A stretch of 64,000 bases of DNA from JANPPS01 sp965246835. Lineage in GTDB: Bacteria; Pseudomonadota; Alphaproteobacteria; Acetobacterales; Acetobacteraceae. The stretch spans positions 1,364,001 through 1,428,000 of the forward strand of contig CBDFFQ010000001.1 of assembly GCA_965246835.1 (NCBI GenBank), given 5' to 3'. The position numbers were made by a program, and so were the translations under genes. This document shows positions 32,732-41,423 of the stretch, in pieces (position 1 is the stretch's first letter; each line of letters opens with the position of its first letter). The notes beneath the pieces are model-generated. The model was not told the DNA's origin. It saw only the letters and a list, made by a program, of their open reading frames with translations, and did no database searches.

Positions 32732-34600
32732 TTAGGTTTTGGGATTTTCCCTGGGATCCAGCATGGCCTCGATCCGGATCAACTCACCCAACGACCACGC
32801 CTGGAACGGGCAGCCCCCCGGCGCATGCGGCGCATCCCCGTCCGCCACCTCGGACACATGCCCCAACCCCGCCACGCCCAGGTGCCGTCGCAGCGGAACC
32901 AGGCAGCGCGCGATCAGATCGCCCCGTGCGACCGGTCCGCGCACCCGCAGCGCCGCCTCCACGAACGGCCCCATCAACCAGGGCCACGCCGTGCCCTGGT
33001 GATAGGCGCCGTCCCGCTCCAGGGGGCCGCCGGCATACCGGCCGCAATAGCCCGGCTGGTCCGGTGCCAGGGTGCGCAGGCCCATGGGCGTCAGCAACTG
33101 CCGCTCCACCAGGTCCAGCACGCCCTGCGCCGCCACCCCCTCCAGGATCGGATAAGGCAGCCCGCCTATCGCAAATATCTGGTTCGGCCGCACCAGCCGG
33201 TCCGCCACGCCATCCGGTCCGATCACGTCCACCAAACCGCCTGTTGCCGGGTCGGGAAACAGGGCGATGAAACTGGCCGTCGCCTGCCGCTCCAGCGCCG
33301 CCCAGCGCTGGGTCCAGCCGGCGGCGATGCGCAGCGAATTGATCCACAGCGCCTGCACCTCCACCGGCTTGCCGCGCCGCGGCGTCACGACCCAGTCCCC
33401 GGCCTTGGCGTCCATCCACGTCAGCTGCTGACCCGGTGCACCCGCCCGCACCAGTCCGTCGTCGTCCACGCCGATGCCATACCACGTGCCCGCCACGGTG
33501 CCCGCGATCACGGCCTCCACACCCTCCCGCAGCGCGCCAGCCCCAACCCCGTCCCACCCGGCCTGCAGCAGGTCATGCACGGCCACGCAGAACCAGAGCG
33601 CCGCATCCACGCTGTTGAACTCGGGCTCGGACCCCTGGTCGGGGAACCGGTTCGGCACCATCCCGCCCGAGATCGTGCCCGCCCACGCCACCAGCACCTC
33701 CGCCGCCCGGTCGAGCTGCCCAGTGCCGATCAGCAACCCGCGCAGCGCAATGAACGTGTCCCGCCCCCAATCGGTGAACCACGGGAACCCGGCGATCACC
33801 GTGCGCCCCGCGCCCCGCGTCACGACGTAGCTCTCGGCCGCTCGCGCCAGAGGGGTCGGCGCCGCACCCGCCCGGCGGCTCCGCTCTGCCGCCAGCACCG
33901 CCGCGTGCGCTGCGGCGTCCACCAGCAACCCGTCGCCCTGCCGCAGCAGCATCACGGCCTCACCCCGGTCGAGATCGAAGGTGAAGCGGCCCGGCGCCGC
34001 CAGGTCCTCGAGGCAATCGAGGCCCCGCGCCCGCTCCTCTGCATATAGGAACTGCCGATACCAAGCGGGGTCGTGTGCATACGCTCCGTTGGTGAGCGCC
34101 GCGATCGGGACGCCGGGGCGCCAGCACACATTGCCGCCCAGCATCGTAGCGTTGAACCGGAACCCCTCCGCCTCCCGCCGCAACCCATGGTAGTCCCGCG
34201 CCGCCAGCAACGGACGCACCACCAGCCCGCCCCGCCCCCGCCAGCGCAGCACCGTGGTGCAACTGGCCCTGTCGACGAACAGGTCATGCTCGATCAGGCG
34301 CCCATCCGGCAGGCGGAACCGCCATCTCGGCCAGGGCAGCGGCTCGAACCCCTCCAGGACCTCCCGGTTATCGGGATAACGGACATCCCCCGCATACATC
34401 TGCGTGCTGAGCGCCACGCCGTCGACCCACGCCTCGACCCCCGCCACCAGCACCATCCGCCCCGTGGGCGGCGTGAGCGCCGAGAGCAGCAGCGCGTGGT
34501 AGCGCCGGGTGCGCAGCCCCCCGGCCGTGCCCATGGCGAACCCGCCCTGGCCATCGGCCTCCAGCCACTCCGCATCCGGATCGAGCGCGTTAGGTGCCAA
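32732..34600 (-). CDS. Glycogen debranching enzyme-like amylo-alpha-1,6-glucosidase (GH133)
   Basis: A 622-residue enzyme predicted to cleave alpha-1,6 branches of glycogen-type glucans. The N-terminal region starts EWLEADGQGGFAMGTAGGLRTRRYHALL, typical of the family; the catalytic barrel has AGFPWFTDWGRDTFIALRG in pieces and WYGIGVDDDGL, NQIFAIGGLPYP and YHQGTAWPWLMGPF. TTG 34600 is chosen because GGAGG lies just upstream; no ATG fits. It is divergent from enoyl-CoA hydratase with a short shared leader. With the GH63 enzyme it suggests glycogen or storage glucan turnover. It has no signal peptide. Confidence 0.9.
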   Translation of the reverse strand: MAPNALDPDAEWLEADGQGGFAMGTAGGLRTRRYHALLLSALTPPTGRMVLVAGVEAWVDGVALSTQMYAGDVRYPDNREVLEGFEPLPWPRWRFRLPDGRLIEHDLFVDRASCTTVLRWRGRGGLVVRPLLAARDYHGLRREAEGFRFNATMLGGNVCWRPGVPIAALTNGAYAHDPAWYRQFLYAEERARGLDCLEDLAAPGRFTFDLDRGEAVMLLRQGDGLLVDAAAHAAVLAAERSRRAGAAPTPLARAAESYVVTRGAGRTVIAGFPWFTDWGRDTFIALRGLLIGTGQLDRAAEVLVAWAGTISGGMVPNRFPDQGSEPEFNSVDAALWFCVAVHDLLQAGWDGVGAGALREGVEAVIAGTVAGTWYGIGVDDDGLVRAGAPGQQLTWMDAKAGDWVVTPRRGKPVEVQALWINSLRIAAGWTQRWAALERQATASFIALFPDPATGGLVDVIGPDGVADRLVRPNQIFAIGGLPYPILEGVAAQGVLDLVERQLLTPMGLRTLAPDQPGYCGRYAGGPLERDGAYHQGTAWPWLMGPFVEAALRVRGPVARGDLIARCLVPLRRHLGVAGLGHVSEVADGDAPHAPGGCPFQAWSLGELIRIEAMLDPRENPKT

Positions 34601-34657
34601 TTTGCCTCCGGCGATGACGGACCCTACCCTTTGCCGAAATCGGCCGGGGATGGAATT

Positions 34658-35461
34658 TTGAGCGAGATGGCGTATGCGGCGGGGAAGATCCTGGCGGCCA
34701 CGGCGGATGGCGTCGGGCAGATCACCTTCAACCAGCCCGAGAAGCGCAACGCCATGTCCGTCGAGATGTGGGACGGCATGACGGCAGCGCTGGACGCCTG
34801 GGAGCATGACCCCGCGGTCCGCGTCGTGGTCCTGACCGGGGCCGGGGACAAGGCGTTCGTGTCGGGCGCCGACATCAGCCAGTTCGGCGCCAGCCGCAGC
34901 AATGCCGATGCCCAGCGCGAATACGACAAGCTGACCGGGGCCGGCCGCCGGAAGCTCGCGGCGTTCGCCAAACCGGTGATCGCGCGCATCCATGGCTTCT
35001 GCCTGGGCGGCGGCCTCGGCATCGCCATGCAGGCGGATTTGCGCATCTGTGGCGAGGGCGCGCAGTTCGGCATCCCGGCCGCCAAGCTCGGCATCGCCTA
35101 CGGGTTCGACATGGTGAGCCGTCTCACCGCCCTCGTGGGCCCAGCCCATGCCCGCATGCTGCTATTCACCGGGGAGCGGATCGGCGCGGCGGAGGCCGGC
35201 CGCATCGGGCTCGTGAACCAGGTGGTGCCGGATGCGGAGGTGGATGCGACCGTGGAGCGCATCGCCCGCACCGTCGCCGGCAACGCCCCGCTCTCGCTTC
35301 TGGGAATGAAGACGATCGCCAACGCCGTGCTGCAGGATGCCGGGGACCGGGACATGGCGGCGGTGCACCAGGCCGTCGCGACCTGCTTCGACAGCGCGGA
35401 CTATACCGAGGGGCGGACGGCGTTTATGGAGAAGCGCAAACCGGTGTTCACCGGGCGCTAG
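34658..35461 (+). CDS. Enoyl-CoA hydratase/isomerase family protein
   Basis: A 267-residue crotonase-fold protein that would hydrate an enoyl-CoA. The oxyanion-hole motifs are present: VFVSGADISQFG near residue 65 and IHGFCLGGGLGIAMQADLRI near 110; the FGIPAAKLGIAYGFD stretch follows. The catalytic glutamate of the mitochondrial hydratase is not obvious, so hydratase versus isomerase is open. TTG 34658 has the better-spaced upstream GGGGATGGA; ATG 34667 is the alternative. The four-base overlap with the convergent response regulator means the stop lies inside that gene's end. Confidence 0.88.
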   Translation: MSEMAYAAGKILAATADGVGQITFNQPEKRNAMSVEMWDGMTAALDAWEHDPAVRVVVLTGAGDKAFVSGADISQFGASRSNADAQREYDKLTGAGRRKLAAFAKPVIARIHGFCLGGGLGIAMQADLRICGEGAQFGIPAAKLGIAYGFDMVSRLTALVGPAHARMLLFTGERIGAAEAGRIGLVNQVVPDAEVDATVERIARTVAGNAPLSLLGMKTIANAVLQDAGDRDMAAVHQAVATCFDSADYTEGRTAFMEKRKPVFTGR

Positions 35462-35859
35462 GCGGCCAACAGACGATCCACCGCCGCCATCACGTCCAGC
35501 GGGCCATACGGCTTCCGCACGAAGGCGTCCCGCGGACCGAGCGACCCGATCGACGACAGGCTATCCGGCCGGCCCGTGACATACACGATCGGCACGCCGG
35601 CATCTTGCGCCCGGGCGTGGCGCCCGACGCCGATCCCGTCCAGCCGGCCGGGCATCTGGATGTCGGTCACGATCAGGTCGAACCCGTCGGGATCGTCGAT
35701 CAACTCCACGGCCTCATCGCCCGTGGCGGCCTCCACCACGGCGAACCCGGCGTCTCCGAGCGTTTCCGCCAGGATCAGCCGGACCAGCTCCTCGTCTTCC
35801 ACCACCAGGACCCGCCTGCCCACACCCACCAAACTCAAATCCACACCTGCTTCGATCAT
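35458..35859 (-). CDS. Single-domain response regulator
   Basis: A 133-residue receiver domain with no output domain. The acidic pocket is LVVEDEE, the phosphorylated aspartate is in LIVTDIQMPG (about residue 66), and the conserved lysine is in FVRKPYGP. ATG 35859 follows an AT-rich leader. It is divergent from the LOV histidine kinase 99 bases away, which is the probable partner. Single-domain regulators of this type can act as phosphate sinks or relays, as LovR does with LovK in Caulobacter; the same role here is inferred. Confidence 0.9.
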   Translation of the reverse strand: MIEAGVDLSLVGVGRRVLVVEDEELVRLILAETLGDAGFAVVEAATGDEAVELIDDPDGFDLIVTDIQMPGRLDGIGVGRHARAQDAGVPIVYVTGRPDSLSSIGSLGPRDAFVRKPYGPLDVMAAVDRLLAA

Positions 35860-35958
35860 ACGGATGCAACATCTCAATCGGTAACTTGTTGCCTGCGCCG
35901 GGCCTGGGCATAGAGGCCCGGGATTCACAGCTTCGCGAGACCAGAAGGACAGCCGTGC

Positions 35959-37140
35959 ATGGACTCCGCCGGAAACGACCCAGGCGGCCCCGCGTTGCCG
36001 CGCAGCATGGACAGCATCGGCCACCATAGCGGCGAGGGCCGCAACATCGCCGCCGAAGGCCAGGGGCTCGGTGGGAAAGACGTGTTCTTCGCCGCCGTCC
36101 AGATGTCCCGCATGCCGATGTGCCTGTCGGACCCGCATCGCAAGGACCAGCCGCTGGTGTTCGCCAACGAGGCGTTCCAGCGTATGACCGGCTATCCCGA
36201 AAACGAGATCCTGGGCCGCAACTGCCGCTTCCTCCAAGGCGAAGGCACCGACCCGGCTGCCATCCAGGAGGTCAGGGACGCGTTGCGGCAGGAGACGGAT
36301 GCGACGGTCGAGCTGCTGAACTATCGCAAGGACGGCACGCCGTTCTGGAACGCGCTCTATCTCAGCCCGGTCTACGATTCCAGCGGCGCCTTGATCTACT
36401 ACTTCGCCAGCCAGCTCGACGTGACCCGCCGGCGCGAGGCCGAGGCGCTGTTGCAGCAATCGCAGCGGATGGAGGCGCTGGGCAGCATGGCCTCCGGCGT
36501 TGCGCACGAGTTCAACAACCTGATGACGATCGTGGTCGGCAGCGCGCAGCAGGCGCTGGCCCGCGCGGTCGATGACAAGCAGCGCCAGCAGCTCACCCGC
36601 GTGGACTGGGCCGCCCGCCACGCCGGCCGCCTCACGCAGCAGATGCTGTCGTTCGCGCGGCGCCAGTTCCACGACGCGCGCCGGGCCGATCTGAACGGGC
36701 TGGTGACGGGGATGGACGATCTGCTGCGCCAGGTCGCGGGCCCCGCCGTCACGGTCACGCTGGTGCTGACACCCGAACCCTGCCCGGTGCTGCTGGACGC
36801 CGGGCAGCTCGAACTGGCGCTGCTGAACCTGGCCCGCAATGCCCGCGACGCGATGCCCGGCGGCGGCGCCCTCACGGTGCGGACCGCGATCCGGCACGAT
36901 CAGGCGTGGCGCTGGGTGACGCTTACGATGGCCGACACCGGGGCGGGCATGGCGCCGGAGGTGGTGCGGAAGGCGACGGAGCCGTTCTTCACTACCAAGG
37001 AGCGGGGGCGCGGCACGGGGCTTGGGCTGTCGATGGTGGCGGGGTTCGCGGGCCAATCGGGCGGGCGGTTGGAGATCGAGAGTTCGGTGGGGTTGGGGAC
37101 GGGGGTGACGGTGGTGCTGCCGGTGTTGGGGGAGGGGTAG
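35959..37140 (+). CDS. LOV-domain histidine kinase (blue-light sensor)
   Basis: A 393-residue soluble sensor kinase. The LOV domain spans about residues 45-155 and has the flavin-adduct motif GRNCRFLQGEGTDPAAI, with the photoactive cysteine at about residue 89, and the flavin-contact NYRKDGTPFWN and SQLDVT segments. A coiled linker (RRREAEALLQQSQRMEALG) leads to the phosphoacceptor His near residue 183 (VAHEFNNLM), then an ATPase domain with NLARNARDAMPGGG, ADTGAGMA and GRGTGLGLSMV. Blue light should form a cysteinyl-FMN bond and change kinase activity. There are no membrane helices. The probable partner is the divergent response regulator. Confidence 0.94.
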   Translation: MDSAGNDPGGPALPRSMDSIGHHSGEGRNIAAEGQGLGGKDVFFAAVQMSRMPMCLSDPHRKDQPLVFANEAFQRMTGYPENEILGRNCRFLQGEGTDPAAIQEVRDALRQETDATVELLNYRKDGTPFWNALYLSPVYDSSGALIYYFASQLDVTRRREAEALLQQSQRMEALGSMASGVAHEFNNLMTIVVGSAQQALARAVDDKQRQQLTRVDWAARHAGRLTQQMLSFARRQFHDARRADLNGLVTGMDDLLRQVAGPAVTVTLVLTPEPCPVLLDAGQLELALLNLARNARDAMPGGGALTVRTAIRHDQAWRWVTLTMADTGAGMAPEVVRKATEPFFTTKERGRGTGLGLSMVAGFAGQSGGRLEIESSVGLGTGVTVVLPVLGEG

Positions 37141-37177
37141 GGTGGGCGCATCCTTACCTCGCCCGGCTCCTTAGCCT

Positions 37178-38698
37178 TCAATCGTACGCCGCCGCCGGGA
37201 TCTTCACCGGCGGCTTCGTGCGCCGCAGCGCGAAATACACCTGCGTCAGCAGCAGGATCGCACTCAGCGCGATGAACGTCGCCGAGATCGGGCGTTCGAT
37301 GAAGGTGCTCAGGCTCCCGCGTGAGATCAGCACGGCCCGGCGGAAGTTCTCCTCCAATCGCGGGCCCAGCACGAAGCCGAGCAGGATCGGCGCCGGCTCG
37401 AAGCCCAGCTGCAGAAGCAGGTAGCCGAAGCCGCCGAACACGAGCGTGGCCGCGACGTCGAACATCTCGTTCCGCGCCGCGAACACACCGATGCACACGA
37501 AGAACAGCGCGGTGGGGTAGAGGTAGCGGTAGGGCACGCTCAGCAGCCGCACCCAGAGCCCGATCATGGGCACGTTGAGCACCACCAGGATAAGGTTGCC
37601 GATCCAGAAGCTGGCGATGAGCCCCCAAAAGATATCCGGCTGCTCGATGATGAGGCGCGGGCCGGGCTGGATGCCGTGGATCATCAGCGCCCCCAGCAGC
37701 AGCGCCATCACCGCGTCGCCCGGGATGCCGAGGCTCATGGTGGGAATGAAGTCGCCCTGTACGGCCGAATGGGTAGAGGCCTCGGGGGAGGCCACGCCCT
37801 CGATCGCGCCATGGCCGAAGCGTTCGGGGGTTTTCGAGACCTTCTTCTCGGCCGCGTAGGAGATGAAGCTGGCGATGGTGGGCCCGGTGCCGGGGATGAG
37901 CGAGCACAGGCTGCCGATGATGGTGCCGCGCAGGATGGGCGGCATGGCGCGCCGCAGATCCTCCCGCTGCGGCCGCAGGTCCCGGACGCCCAGCCGCACC
38001 GTGCGGCCCGTGGTGGGCAGCACGTTCACCGATTTCAGGAACTCGGCAATCCCGAACAGGCCGAGGCTGACGGTGACGAGCTCGAGCCCGTCGGCGAGCT
38101 CCAGATGGCCGAAGGTGAAGCGCTCGCTCCCGGTATTCACGTCCGTGCCGACCAGGCTCAGCAGGATGCCGAACAGGGTCATGGCGATGCCCTTCACCGC
38201 CGAGCCCTTGCTCAGCGTGGAGCCGGCGAGCAGGCCGAGCAGCATCAGCGCACAGATCTCCTGCGGGCCGAACTGGAAGGCGATGTTGGCGATGTAGGGC
38301 GCCATGAACATCATCTGCAGGATGCCGAACGCCGCCCCGAACACCGCGGCCAGCATGGTGATGCCCAGCGCCACGCCGCCGCGGCCCTGCTGTGTCATGG
38401 GATAGCCGTCGAGGCACGTGACGGCGTGGGGCGGGTGGCAGGGCAGGTTCAGCAATATGGAGCAGATGGCCCCCCCATACTGCGCGCCGTAATAGATGCC
38501 CGACAGCATTAGCAGCGCCGACACGGGCGGCATGCCGAAGGTGAGCGGCAGCAGGATGCTGATGGCCGACAGCACGCCCATGCCGGGCAGCACGCCCACC
38601 AGGTTGCCCACCATGACGCCCACGAAGCACCACAGCAGGTTCCCCGGTTGCAGCGCCACCGAGAACCCGTGGATCAGGCCGACGACGCCATCCATCAC
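37178..38698 (-). CDS. tctA: Tripartite tricarboxylate transporter, large permease
   Basis: A 506-residue inner-membrane protein with 10-12 helices, the TctA subunit of a proton- or sodium-coupled carboxylate importer. The family motifs GVLPGMGVLSAISILLPLTF and PGTGPTIASFISYAAEKK are clear, as is LGIPGDAVMALLLGAL. The start overlaps the TctB stop. It is the last gene of a leftward operon that begins with a TetR regulator at 43135. Substrates of TctA range over citrate-like acids; this one is unknown. Confidence 0.95.
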   Translation of the reverse strand: MMDGVVGLIHGFSVALQPGNLLWCFVGVMVGNLVGVLPGMGVLSAISILLPLTFGMPPVSALLMLSGIYYGAQYGGAICSILLNLPCHPPHAVTCLDGYPMTQQGRGGVALGITMLAAVFGAAFGILQMMFMAPYIANIAFQFGPQEICALMLLGLLAGSTLSKGSAVKGIAMTLFGILLSLVGTDVNTGSERFTFGHLELADGLELVTVSLGLFGIAEFLKSVNVLPTTGRTVRLGVRDLRPQREDLRRAMPPILRGTIIGSLCSLIPGTGPTIASFISYAAEKKVSKTPERFGHGAIEGVASPEASTHSAVQGDFIPTMSLGIPGDAVMALLLGALMIHGIQPGPRLIIEQPDIFWGLIASFWIGNLILVVLNVPMIGLWVRLLSVPYRYLYPTALFFVCIGVFAARNEMFDVAATLVFGGFGYLLLQLGFEPAPILLGFVLGPRLEENFRRAVLISRGSLSTFIERPISATFIALSAILLLTQVYFALRRTKPPVKIPAAAYD

Positions 38699-39156
38699 AC
38701 CACCCCGCGAATGACCGGGAACTGCACGTGCAGCCCGTAGTGAAAGAGCAGAACGCCGAACACGGTCACGCCAACGGCCAGCAGCAGCGCCTGCTTCAGC
38801 GTGGTGGTGCGCGCGCCCAGCGCCGAGGCGAACACGCAGGCGAAGATGGCCGGCGCCAGCCCGGCGCCCTTGGCGAGCGCAATGAACAGCGCCACCCCGG
38901 CCGTCACGGCCAGGGCCCCGCGCACGTCGAAGGCGCCCGGGCCGTGGGCATCGGCCTCGGGCGCCGGGCTGCGGTTCAGCGCCATGATGACGCCCATCAG
39001 CACGAGCCCGGCGCCGATGGCCACGGGGAAGAAGCCGGACCCCATGCGGGACAGGGTGCCGATGCCATACTCCGAGCCCTCGTAGATGGCGCCAGCGCCG
39101 ATCAAGGCCATGGTGGCCCCGGCGTAGTAGTCGCGGTTGGCGGCGAAGTGGGTCAT
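38695..39156 (-). CDS. tctB: Tripartite tricarboxylate transporter, small permease
   Basis: A 153-residue membrane protein with four hydrophobic helices, the TctB subunit that pairs with TctA. It begins RDYYAGATMALIGAGAIYEGSEY, as many TctB proteins do, and ends in a short tail near FHYGLHVQFPVIRGVV. Its stop overlaps the TctA start. Upstream of its ATG lies a 12-base tandem repeat and then the enolase-superfamily gene. Confidence 0.88.
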   Translation of the reverse strand: MTHFAANRDYYAGATMALIGAGAIYEGSEYGIGTLSRMGSGFFPVAIGAGLVLMGVIMALNRSPAPEADAHGPGAFDVRGALAVTAGVALFIALAKGAGLAPAIFACVFASALGARTTTLKQALLLAVGVTVFGVLLFHYGLHVQFPVIRGVV

Positions 39157-39160
39157 GGCG

Positions 39161-39196
39161 CCGGTCCGGGCGCCGGTCGGGGCGCAGGTCCGGGCG
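39161..39196 (-). repeat. 12-base tandem repeat before tctB
   Basis: The plus-strand units CCGGTCCGGGCG, CCGGTCGGGGCG and CAGGTCCGGGCG follow each other from 39161 to 39196, just upstream of the tctB start on the opposite strand. It is GC-rich and occupies the space where a tctB ribosome site would be expected; function unknown. Confidence 0.7.
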
Positions 39197-39214
39197 CGGT
39201 CGAAATCGTCAGGA

Positions 39215-40378
39215 TCATGCCATCTCCTGCATCAGCGCAATCAGCGCCGGTTGTTTCTCGAACCCGATCCCCGGAGTGTCCGGGCGGTTGAGGGTGCCGC
39301 TCTCCACCGCCATGCCCTCGGCGTAGCCGCCGAATGCGCCGAACACGCCGGGGTAGGCCTCGCAGCTGCCGAGGCCCAGCCCGGCGGTCACGGCGAAGCC
39401 CATCATGTTGCCGCCATGCGGCATGATGCGCGCGCGGGAGCCGCCGAGCGCCTCCACGCGGGTGCACATCGCGGCGTAGGCGGCGATGCCGTAGGATTGG
39501 GGCGGGTCGAGCTGGAGCACGTCGCGACCGGGGCGGAACCCGCCGAAGCGGAACAGGTTCTCCACATCGGCCTGGCAGAACAGGTTTTCCCCGGTGGCGA
39601 GCGCGGGTTCGTAGTCGCGAGCCAGGTCGGCGAAGCTGGCGAAATCCTGCGGCGCCGTGGGCTCCTCGAACCAGCGGAGGCCGTATGGAGCGAGGCGCTC
39701 GGCATAGGCCCGGGCGCGGGAGGGCTCGAGGGCGGCGTTGGCGTCGATCGCCAGCCGCCCGGCGTCTCCCAGCAGCGCGATGGCGGCCTCGATGCGGCGC
39801 ACGTCCTGATGGAGCGGCACGCCGCCGGCCTTGATCTTGAGGTGGGTGTACCCGGCATCCAGGTGCCGCCTGATTTCGTCCTGCAGCGCCGCCAGGTCGT
39901 CACCGGGCTGATACCAGCCGCCGCCCACATACACGGGGATACGCTCGCGGGAGTCCCATGCACGGCCGGGCGCGCCATACCGCTCGGCCAGCAAATGCCA
40001 AAGCGGGCAGTCCAGCGCCTTGGCCAGCGCGTCCCAGACGGCGACCTCGATGGTGCCGATCGGGATGGAGCGCTCGGCGTCGCCGCCCGGCTTCTCCCGC
40101 CGCGCCATGCGGGCGGCCACGCGCGCCGGGTCGATCAGCCCGGCCTCGTCCAGCAGCTCGTCCGGCGGCGTGGCCAGCACGCGCGGGATGAACCGCTCCC
40201 GCATCGCCGCCCCGCAGGCGTATCGGCCGGTGGAGTTGAACGCGTAGCCCACCGTGCGGCGCGCGCCCTCGAGCACGACAGCCACGACGCTGGTCGTCAT
40301 CTCCGAGAAGTCGAAGGCGGCGTTGCGCATCGCCGACTGCACCGGCACCGCACGCTCATGAATGGCGGTGATGCGCAC
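39215..40378 (-). CDS. Enolase-superfamily protein (mandelate racemase/muconate lactonizing type)
   Basis: A 387-residue (beta/alpha)7-beta barrel enzyme of the MR/MLE subgroup. The lysine motif is THLKIKAGG (about residue 175), metal ligands are likely in LAIDANAAL, WFEEP and ALATGENLF, and the catalytic histidine in RIMPHGGNMMG. It abstracts the proton next to a carboxylate, as in acid sugar dehydratases and racemases. GTG 40378 is the start because it lies two bases after the tctC stop. It sits inside the Tct operon, so its substrate is probably the imported acid. The exact reaction is unknown. Confidence 0.88.
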   Translation of the reverse strand: MRITAIHERAVPVQSAMRNAAFDFSEMTTSVVAVVLEGARRTVGYAFNSTGRYACGAAMRERFIPRVLATPPDELLDEAGLIDPARVAARMARREKPGGDAERSIPIGTIEVAVWDALAKALDCPLWHLLAERYGAPGRAWDSRERIPVYVGGGWYQPGDDLAALQDEIRRHLDAGYTHLKIKAGGVPLHQDVRRIEAAIALLGDAGRLAIDANAALEPSRARAYAERLAPYGLRWFEEPTAPQDFASFADLARDYEPALATGENLFCQADVENLFRFGGFRPGRDVLQLDPPQSYGIAAYAAMCTRVEALGGSRARIMPHGGNMMGFAVTAGLGLGSCEAYPGVFGAFGGYAEGMAVESGTLNRPDTPGIGFEKQPALIALMQEMA

Positions 40379-40380
40379 CG

Positions 40381-41349
40381 TCAGACCGCGGTGATGCCGG
40401 CCTTGGCAACCAGGTCGCGCCATTTCGGCAGTTCCTCGTCGATCCGGCGCTTCAGGGCGGCGGGACCGCCCGCGAGCACCTCGAAGCCGTTGTTCTGCAG
40501 CTGCTCGCGGATCGCGGGGCGGCCCAGGATCTCGAGGGACATGCGGGCGAGGGCCTCCACGATCTCGGGCGGCGTCTTGCTGGGGGCCAGGAACGCCTGG
40601 AACGTGTCGGTGACGAAGTCCTTGTAGCCGAGCTCCACCATGGTCGGCACGTCCGGCAGGTCGAACCACCTCCTGGGCCCCGTGACGGCCAGGGCGACGA
40701 GCGCGCCGGACTGCACCAGTTGCCGGGCGGGGGGCAGACTGACGCAGGTGATGGGCGTGGTGGCCGCCAGCCCGGCCTGGATGGCGGGGCCGGCACCGCC
40801 GAAGGGCACGTGCGTCATGCGGATTCCGGCCTCGAGCTTCAGCAGCTCGCCCGAGAGGTGCGGCGTGGTGCCGATGCCCGCGCTGGCGTAGCTGAGGCTG
40901 TCCGGTGCGGCCTTCGCGCGGGCGACGAGGTCGGCCATGGTCTTGATGCCCGAGGCCGGCCCGGCGACGAAGATGTTGGGTGACGTGCCCAGCTCCGCGA
41001 TCGGCGCGAAATCCTTGGTGGGGTCGTACGGCACGCGCTTGTAAAGGCCCGGGTTGACGACGAGCGCGCTCGAGGTGAGCAGGAGCGTGTACCCGTCCGG
41101 GTCCCCCTTCGCCACCGCGCCGGCGCCGATGTTGCCGCCCGCACCGGGGCGGTTCTCGACGATGAAGGAGCCGCGCAGGGCGTCGCCGAGGTGGGCCGCC
41201 ATGACGCGGGCCATGATGTCCGTGGGGCCGCCCGGCGCGAACGGCACGATGATCTTCACGGGGCGGTCCGGGTAGGCGGCGGCGCGGGCCGGGCTGGTCA
41301 GCGCGGCGAGGCCGGCGCCGATCAGGGCGCGGCGGCGGCTTACGGTCAT
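40381..41349 (-). CDS. tctC: Tct-type periplasmic solute-binding protein (Bug family)
   Basis: A 322-residue binding protein for the TctA/TctB transporter. A signal peptide (SRRRALIGAGLAALTSPARA, twin arginine) is followed by YPDRPVKIIVPFAPGGPTDI and the Bug family fold. Motif blocks include VENRPGAGGNIGA, YTLLLTSSALVVNP and THVPFGGAGPAIQAGLA. ATG 41349 has a GGAGG seven bases upstream, so it is favoured over the ATG three bases earlier. Bug proteins bind carboxylates of many types. It is the third gene of the leftward operon. Confidence 0.94.
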   Translation of the reverse strand: MTVSRRRALIGAGLAALTSPARAAAYPDRPVKIIVPFAPGGPTDIMARVMAAHLGDALRGSFIVENRPGAGGNIGAGAVAKGDPDGYTLLLTSSALVVNPGLYKRVPYDPTKDFAPIAELGTSPNIFVAGPASGIKTMADLVARAKAAPDSLSYASAGIGTTPHLSGELLKLEAGIRMTHVPFGGAGPAIQAGLAATTPITCVSLPPARQLVQSGALVALAVTGPRRWFDLPDVPTMVELGYKDFVTDTFQAFLAPSKTPPEIVEALARMSLEILGRPAIREQLQNNGFEVLAGGPAALKRRIDEELPKWRDLVAKAGITAV

Positions 41350-41423
41350 CATGTCCTCCCTCCTGGCGCGCTTCGGCGCTTCTGGTGTGGTCTCGCGGCC
41401 ACCTCCCGCACGGGAGGGCGGCG

